Shown here one piece after another: positions 58,157-64,000 of a stretch of 64,000 nt of DNA. Source of the stretch: Seison nebaliae (taxonomy: Eukaryota; Rotifera; Pararotatoria; Seisonacea; Seisonidae); NCBI GenBank assembly GCA_023231475.1, contig JALJEE010002697.1, positions 1-64,000 on the forward strand, given 5' to 3'. The notes beneath the pieces are model-generated. The model was given only the letters and a program-made list of their open reading frames with translations. It did no database searches and was not told the origin of the DNA. Position 1 is the first letter of the stretch, and each line of letters opens with the position of its first letter. The position numbers and the translations under genes are program-made.

Positions 58157-59252
58157 TTCGAAAAAAGTTTTAATTGTCCGAAATTTCAGAAATGCATTCG
58201 GAGTTATTAGAACCTTTTCTTATCATTTCTTATTCGTTCATATCGTTCGTTTTTTTTATATCAATAGATGAAGATGGATGATTTTTGCAAATTTTTTTCG
58301 CCAAATTTCCTTCCCCTTTAAAATAATATAAGTCTTAAAAATTTATTTGGCATCCTGAGCTCTTGAAGAAGAATAATTCAGTTCTTGTGATAAGAAAAGA
58401 TCTTTTCTTATCAAATCACATCGAGACAAAAAATCTCGAAATATGCTAATAGTACTGTTATGTAAAATTCTTACGAAAATAAATAGCAAAAAATGAAATG
58501 TTAATTTCAATAGACCAAGTCACGATTTGAAATAATTTACGATTGATCCGTAAAAGGTAAAATACCAATTTTGAAAAATGTTCAATAATTAGGTCATTTT
58601 TTATTTTGGCAAAGTAATTAATTATGGTGGAGTCATGGATAATGGATATGGTGGATAAATATATTAGGATTCACTTCTAGGAAAATTAATAAGTATGCAA
58701 TTTTTTAATTTTTTTGTTATTTTTAATTTTTCTAATGTAATTCAACATAGGCATAAAAGTTTTTTTAAAATTATTTTTTAAAGATACACCATTTACCAGT
58801 TCTGCTGCGCACAAAGCTATATAATGTAACACTGTTCATATGGTTTTTAACAAACAGTTTGATTATCGTTATGCAGTTTCTTCGTTGTGCGGAGTAAATT
58901 TGGTGATTTTACTGAGACGACATTGACGAAACAAGTTATCTAGGTAATGTATTGAAATATGGTTTGAAATATAAGGTATAAGGTTAACATATTATTCCAA
59001 TTATGATTAAAGATAAACAATTTGTATATTATTCAACCATAAAACTAATAATATCGATTGATCTATGATATCATTAATAACAACATGAAACAAGAATTAA
59101 AGAATAAATTGGATTAAACGGAATTAAGGTATTTGGTTTTCATTAATAACTATTAGAAGGAGTAGATTATTAAAATCAATTACCAACCAATTGATTACTA
59201 AGAGAAATTAATTGTTTACCATTTTAAAATTAGAATCGATTTAGAATCATGA

Positions 59253-59260
59253 TATAAAAA
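59253..59260 (+). promoter_or_regulatory. TATA box of fibrinogen-like gene
   Basis: TATAAAAA about 48 bp upstream of the ATG at 59301, a spacing that allows a short 5' UTR. Confidence 0.5.
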
Positions 59261-59300
59261 CATTATCAGAATAAGGAAAATACAATATATCAAATAAAAA

Positions 59301-60035
59301 ATGGCAAATTTATTATTATACTCAGCTTTATTCTTCACTTTATTGAAGAAATTGGTTGGGTTTACTGATATTTACGAAAGACGACCGGAATATGGTTATA
59401 TGAGGAAACCGATCGACATTGTACACGCATCTCAATGTTCAAATCAAGAACATTGTGCTCTCATTACACGAACAGGTACGTTATTTAAGGAACGTGTACT
59501 TGATGGACTTTCGGGATTGAATTCGCTTTACATCTTGAAAGAAGATGTCCTGGCGTTTCCCATAATAAACGAAAGGAAACATATTCTTCATATAGATCAG
59601 GAATTTACCGAGAAGAATTGGAACGATTACAAATGGGGTTTCCAACAAGGCGCCAACTTCTACTTTGGACATGAATATTTGAGAAGATTAATTCTAGCTA
59701 GCCCATTTAATAGTGTGGTATTCAATTATACGCGTAACGAAACTGTTGCAGTTGTAGTATATACTTACACCAGTCTGAAAGATGAATCAAATGGTTATGC
59801 AATTAAATATCATGGTTGCCATATAGAAGGCCTTCTTTATTGGTGCGAAATTGATCTGAGTGGAACGAAGTTTTCAACGTCCAGTCCCTCTAATAAAAAT
59901 AATGAATGTGCAACGAAATTGAACTCGGCTTTCTGGTTTCCATCAAATTGTGAGACAGACCATATACCATTTACCAACCAACCGCACATTCATAACGTCA
60001 TATTTTCGTCAGTTGACATATTCTTTACTTATTAG
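59301..60035 (+). CDS. Secreted, diverged fibrinogen-related (FReD) protein
   Basis: 244 residues, intronless. Hydrophobic N-terminus LLLYSALFFTLL suggests a signal peptide ending near residue 20, though the KK that follows is unusual. The body follows a fibrinogen C-terminal domain: WNDYKWGFQQGANFYFGHEY fits the family W..YK.GFG......W.G.E pattern, then YAIKYHGC, GTKFSTSSPSNKNNECATKL (family FST.D.DN...CA) and FWFPSNC (family WW...C). The upstream CDM/GGWT part is strongly altered and some cysteines are missing, so calcium and glycan binding cannot be assumed. FReDs are often lectins in arthropod immunity. NYTRNET is a potential N-glycosylation region. TATA box at 59253. Confidence 0.55.
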   Translation: MANLLLYSALFFTLLKKLVGFTDIYERRPEYGYMRKPIDIVHASQCSNQEHCALITRTGTLFKERVLDGLSGLNSLYILKEDVLAFPIINERKHILHIDQEFTEKNWNDYKWGFQQGANFYFGHEYLRRLILASPFNSVVFNYTRNETVAVVVYTYTSLKDESNGYAIKYHGCHIEGLLYWCEIDLSGTKFSTSSPSNKNNECATKLNSAFWFPSNCETDHIPFTNQPHIHNVIFSSVDIFFTY

Positions 60036-60388
60036 TTCTCAACCTCCATTCTCATATTTTTAGTTCACATCAATTTGCATTAATATTTATTTTACCATCA
60101 CTTTCATTTGACAATTTTAATTAAATTTAATTTAGTTTTAAGAAATTTGTCTCAAAATTTGTCAAACAAAGACCAAGAAAATTATCTGATTCTTCAAATT
60201 GAAGAATGATGAGATCGTTTTAATTCTTTCAAAAATTAAATATTACACAATTTTCATTGTAAATATGATGCAGAAAGTAGATGAATTTGGAGAGTATTCT
60301 AATCTGTTAATTAAATAGCTTATTACATTATTTCTTTTAATGTTTAGAGTTTAATTTATTATTAATAATAAAGTAGATTTTTATTTCA
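60036..60388. other. Intergenic, no gene seen
   Basis: 353 bp of AT-rich DNA between two plus-strand genes; AATAAT and AATAAA near 60364-60371 could end the fibrinogen-like transcript. Confidence 0.5.
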
Positions 60389-61488
60389 ATGAATCATTGT
60401 ATTGGTTGTGGCAAAGAGTTCACCATATTCAACCGCGAAGTTCAAAATCTGTTTCTCTTATTGATCCTCCTATTTATATCTCTATCATAACAAAACTAAT
60501 ATTAATAAGAAATCATGTGCGTTATGTAAACAAGTTCTTTGTAAAAGTTGTCTGAAGTATACAGATCAATTGACGAAAAAAGCAATCTGTAGGAAATGTA
60601 AAGAGGGAGACATGAAGAAAGACAAAATCGAAATGGAAATACCTGAACAGCTGAAGAAGTTACAAGAAGCTCATTCTGAAAATCATCCTGTTTCGTCCAA
60701 TTCGCAAATGATAAAAAACTTGGAAGAAAGATTAATGAATCTGAAAGGGAAAAAGAAAAGTTCGTTTCCATTTATTCATTCTGTGCCAATTAAATTGACT
60801 TTTAAACGAACAGCCAATATCTCCACAATCGAACAACTACAATTAAGATTAAATTTGTTAAAAGAAAAGTTCCTTTAGAAATACAAAAAGTTTTATGTAC
60901 ACCATTTCTTCAGGAAAGCTTTCGAAGAAAATGAAGCTGCAATCAAAGTCTTCCAATCCGAAGAACAAACTGCAGATGAATTATTAAAAAATATGAAAGA
61001 TAAAGTTTTATCTTAAATTAAATTCTTTTGATTGCTATCGAAAATTAGCTGAAATTGGAAGATCAAAAGGAGAAACCTAAACAAAGCGATGATTACTTGT
61101 CTGAAGATAAGATCATTGAAAAGGTTCTGCCTTTTAAACTCAAATGAAAACATCGTAATGATTTTTGTAGTTAATTGATGAAAATCGTATAAATGAATTA
61201 ATTAGAAATGATACGATAGACGAAGGTTTTTCTTTTTTTCACACCTTCCATATAATCTTTTTTCAGTTATTTTCTATATAAATTATTTTGTTCATTTTCC
61301 TATTATTTAAGGATGATGATATGCTGAAGGACGAAAATGATGAACGTTGGTGCTTCGTATGTTCAGCTGATGCTATTTACAAATGCAGGGACTGTTTCAA
61401 TGAAATGTTCTGTCGAAAATGTTTTTTATTAACACATGACGATGCAGAAATGAAACAACATCGTAGAATTGAATTACCTTCACATTGA
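60389..61488 (+). CDS. ZFYVE19: ANCHR / ZFYVE19 homologue, abscission checkpoint regulator
   Basis: Exons 60389-60439, 60510-60868, 60914-61004, 61049-61123 and 61312-61488, all in phase. An N-terminal FYVE-type zinc finger joins exons 1 and 2: CIGC, CALC, CKSC, CRKC, with the start MNHCIGCGKEFTIFN like the family's M...CYGC..KFTLF. The helical middle has SQMIKNLEERLMNLKG and a candidate ESCRT-III-binding (MIM1-like) stretch ADELLKNMKDK. The C-terminal B-box-like finger has WCFVCSADAIYKCRDC, then MFCRKCFLLTHDDAEMKQH, as at the ANCHR C-terminus. ANCHR retains VPS4 at the midbody to delay abscission. It is much shorter than the human protein (471 aa). A further exon at 61171-61225 (LIDENRINELIRNDTIDE) fits the family's second MIM-like region, but its outgoing phase does not match the last exon, so it is left out. 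Confidence 0.85.
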
Positions 61489-62233
61489 ATTTCCAATTGT
61501 CTCATACACTTGCAATTTTATTTTGAAATTAAAATACAATTTTATTTTTTTTAATTTTTGAATGTTTAACACGTTTCCAATTGGAACTTTCATCTGTTTT
61601 CCATTTTTAGTGAATTTTAATAAGAAAGATGAGAAATACAAATAGATCTTGATGGTCGATTAATTCTTATAATTGAGAGTTTAAACGAATTATACTATTA
61701 TTAACACTACACTAGAATAATAAGTGGATAATTTAAATCAACTTAAAATGTTACTGTACTTTATTTATTTAATAAATTTTATTAAAGGTTTCCGTTCTTT
61801 CACACTCATAGTTGAGAGAAAATAACTTACAAAATTTGTGTTACAATCAGGATGAAATAACCATATTTATTCACAAATTATTCTCCATTTGGCAGAATAA
61901 TCGAAATATGAAAATGTATTTTCAACTTATATTTTACTAAAAACCTATTTTAAACTTATTATATTGACCATGGCCGAATTTTTTTTCAATAGACTTTTAT
62001 TGATTCTATTATAAGAAATTAAACCTTACAATTGTTAGTTAGAAAAGTTAGTAGAAAGTAGTTAGAAAAAACTTTAAAATATCAAGTTATTTTCAATGAA
62101 CTTAAAAATGTAGAAGGAGATCAGATATTCAAATTTTTTTTAAATTTGTGAATTTAATTTTTTTCAATTAATCAGCTTTTAAGATGTTCAGCCATTGCCA
62201 ATAATATTGAGTCGAATATTAATTTGGATCGGA
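61489..62233. other. Intergenic, no gene seen
   Basis: 745 bp between two plus-strand genes. AT-rich with T-runs; nothing recognisable. Confidence 0.6.
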
Positions 62234-64000
62234 ATGATTTCTTTAAAGGCTTTCATCAACAAATGGTCTCCATATTATGCGAGACGATATTACAACATTC
62301 GTTCGGTAATTGAAGGTAATCCGAAAGAGACCACCATCTTCAATCAGAAAGATTTATTGAAAAAAGAAAATAATTTAATTGACGAAATGAAAATGAAAAC
62401 GAATTCGAAAGATTTAGTCCATTTATTATCGGGGAAACGTGACCATTTCTCTATGGTATCCTCGAAGGTTTCTTCGATCAATCTAGCTGTGTCTGTTTTC
62501 AATAATTTCTTACGTGTTTATGAAAATGACAATTTGATGACATTAGAAGATTTCCATTCAGATCCAATGTTTGAGACGTTGAAGAATTGTGATAAGATAA
62601 TCAGGAAAGATTATGGCAGTTTAAATCATTTCGAATTAATCACTTATTTCCAGACATTAATCAAACTGAATGTCAATTTTGGAATGAAATCGAAAGAAAT
62701 TGATCGTTTACTTCTCTTCATTTCCAGGAATGTTCCATCGTTCACTATCGATGAAACAATAATTTTATTTCGATTCATTCAATTGAGAACGTTCAATAAT
62801 TCAATTAATCTTCAAATGGAGAAGAATGAGCAAATTCCGTTGCAGAAAAAGATCAGTTCTTTACGACGGTCATTCATCGATAATTTCCTAAAGAAAATTG
62901 ATCAAATTGAAAATTTCGATCAGATAATCCAAATTCAAATGTTCGCTCCAAACGTCAATATACTTTACGAAAAATTAGATGAGAAATTAATGGGAATTAT
63001 TCAAGAAGGAAATTTGAAAACTGAAAATTATCTGGTTTTATTGACGATGAAAAGTTTCTTACGGAAACGTAATATTCATTTATTGAGATCTATAATTAAT
63101 CGTTTGAACGGATTGATAGAAAGAGAACATTTGACATTGTATGAGAATGCTCTTCTTGTGAATAGTTTAAGTTCACTTCACTTGAATGAAGCAATGGAAT
63201 TATTGAAATATGTACCTAGTACAATTTCTTTGAATAAAATAGAAATTAATGAACATTTTACAATTACTCTCCAAAATGAACGAGATAATTCTATAAAAAA
63301 TCGTCTGGAAGAAATGGGAATAAATAATAATCCGAATATATTCTCTATTATCAAATCATTCGGATATCTCCGTTTCACGTCAACAATTCTTCTTCGAAAA
63401 TATTTGAAATTTCTTAATAAAACTTTGAAAAATGTGAAAGTTGAAGAAAAGAAATATCTCGATTGGTACCGCACCATAACCTTGACCATGACGAAATTTT
63501 CCTTGAAAAGTTTCGATGAAAATATTTGGGAGAATTTCGGAAATTTCCAAAAGAAAATTTTAGATCGTTGTTTGAAAATCGATATGGATGAAGTGGAAGA
63601 ATTGGGGGATTTGTTACAATTAATCGATATTTGTTGGGCGATGAATGTTCTCTCATATACGTCCAAAAATAAGAAGATCGATTCAATTGTGAAACAAATA
63701 ACGGAAGAAAATGTTCTGTCACAATTGGCTACTAAATTGACTGAAGATTATCATAGTCATCTTCCTCATTTTATTAAATTACTGCAAATGATTTCTCTTC
63801 GATCTAATTCCCAAGAAGAAGATAGTCTGTTTGCTAAACGATTTAGTGAAATGTTAATCGAATCACCAACATTGAAGAATGCAATCGTTCAATTATTTAC
63901 TGGACACGAAACTGGAAAATATCAAAATCCTTCAAAGTTCACCAAGGAACATATGGGCGATATATCTCAAAAATTGGCGACAGGAAGAAGATTGGGACAA
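62234..64000 (+). CDS. TBRG4: FASTK-family mitochondrial RNA protein (FASTKD4/TBRG4-like), partial
   Basis: Open for 589 codons from the first ATG to the window edge without a stop, so the 3' end is missing. The frame is closed upstream by TAA at 62180. The N-terminus (MISLKAFINKWSPYYARRYY) is rich in Arg, Lys, Ser and Tyr and lacks acidic residues, as in mitochondrial targeting peptides. The body is alpha-helical repeats. KDLVHLLSGKRDHFSMVSSK followed by LAVSVFNNFLRVY matches the start of the TBRG4 helical region; SIIKSFGYLRFTSTILLRKY and LLQLIDICWAMNVLSY correspond to FAST_1 and FAST_2-type segments. The RAP domain would lie beyond the edge. Family members stabilise or process mitochondrial mRNAs. 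FASTK family fairly secure, TBRG4 subtype less so. Confidence 0.72.
   Translation, partial: MISLKAFINKWSPYYARRYYNIRSVIEGNPKETTIFNQKDLLKKENNLIDEMKMKTNSKDLVHLLSGKRDHFSMVSSKVSSINLAVSVFNNFLRVYENDNLMTLEDFHSDPMFETLKNCDKIIRKDYGSLNHFELITYFQTLIKLNVNFGMKSKEIDRLLLFISRNVPSFTIDETIILFRFIQLRTFNNSINLQMEKNEQIPLQKKISSLRRSFIDNFLKKIDQIENFDQIIQIQMFAPNVNILYEKLDEKLMGIIQEGNLKTENYLVLLTMKSFLRKRNIHLLRSIINRLNGLIEREHLTLYENALLVNSLSSLHLNEAMELLKYVPSTISLNKIEINEHFTITLQNERDNSIKNRLEEMGINNNPNIFSIIKSFGYLRFTSTILLRKYLKFLNKTLKNVKVEEKKYLDWYRTITLTMTKFSLKSFDENIWENFGNFQKKILDRCLKIDMDEVEELGDLLQLIDICWAMNVLSYTSKNKKIDSIVKQITEENVLSQLATKLTEDYHSHLPHFIKLLQMISLRSNSQEEDSLFAKRFSEMLIESPTLKNAIVQLFTGHETGKYQNPSKFTKEHMGDISQKLATGRRLGQ

Larger units (their letters stand above)
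58018..59300. other. Intergenic between LINE relic and secreted gene
   Basis: AT-rich with no supported gene. Contains a 22-bp perfect palindrome at 58135-58156 and the promoter of the fibrinogen-like gene at its right end. Confidence 0.6.

Noticed and set aside
63178-63722. Two minus-strand frames near the right edge
   Set aside because: They are opposite-strand shadows of the FASTK-family gene, whose plus-strand frame is open throughout and shows the family helices.

Overview
This is animal nuclear DNA. It is AT-rich and compact, with genes on both strands, introns mostly 44-70 nt long, many simple-sequence tracts, and clear metazoan orthologues: CLASP, 6-phosphogluconate dehydrogenase, a kismet-type CHD remodeller, Rab39, SMG5, ANCHR/ZFYVE19, ARL2BP, C18orf32 and a FASTKD4/TBRG4-like protein. 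Small introns, low GC and giant intronless Asn/Gln-rich proteins would suit an astigmatid (house-dust or scab type) mite. That placement is inference; no marker fixes the species.

Layout. 1-201: a 30-bp-period array with a conserved core. 417-4656 (-): a seven-exon CLASP gene, rebuilt here from fragments. 7085-12562 and 15934-19455 (-): two very long, unidentified, disordered proteins. 19456-26174: mostly non-coding, with weak exon candidates on +. 26412-27482 (-): C18orf32/UPF0729 and ARL2BP homologues. 28152-29597 (+): intronless 6PGD. 30568-46047 (-): one uninterrupted 5159-codon frame for a kismet/CHD6-9 remodeller. 46048-50649: non-coding. 50650-51415 (+): Rab39 with one intron. 52005-52541 (+): a two-exon BAF-like protein with a new cysteine-rich N-terminus. 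52597-55815 (-): five-exon SMG5. 57340-58020: relic of a non-LTR retrotransposon. 59301-60035 (+): secreted, fibrinogen-like protein. 60389-61488 (+): ANCHR. 62234 to the window end (+): mitochondrial FASTK-family protein, cut by the edge.

The genes do not form one pathway. Several belong to basic cell machinery: microtubule dynamics (CLASP), chromatin (kismet, BAF-like), nonsense-mediated decay (SMG5), membrane traffic and abscission (Rab39, ANCHR), small-GTPase and mitochondrial biology (ARL2BP, FASTK family) and the pentose phosphate pathway (6PGD).

The two observations I rate highest are (i) the 5' splice sites: in 16 introns placed by homology and frame closure, 14 begin GTT and none has G at +5, quite unlike the usual GTRAGT; and (ii) the BAF-fold protein with a CCxCC/CxCC extension. 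The 30-bp periodic array at the left edge is third.
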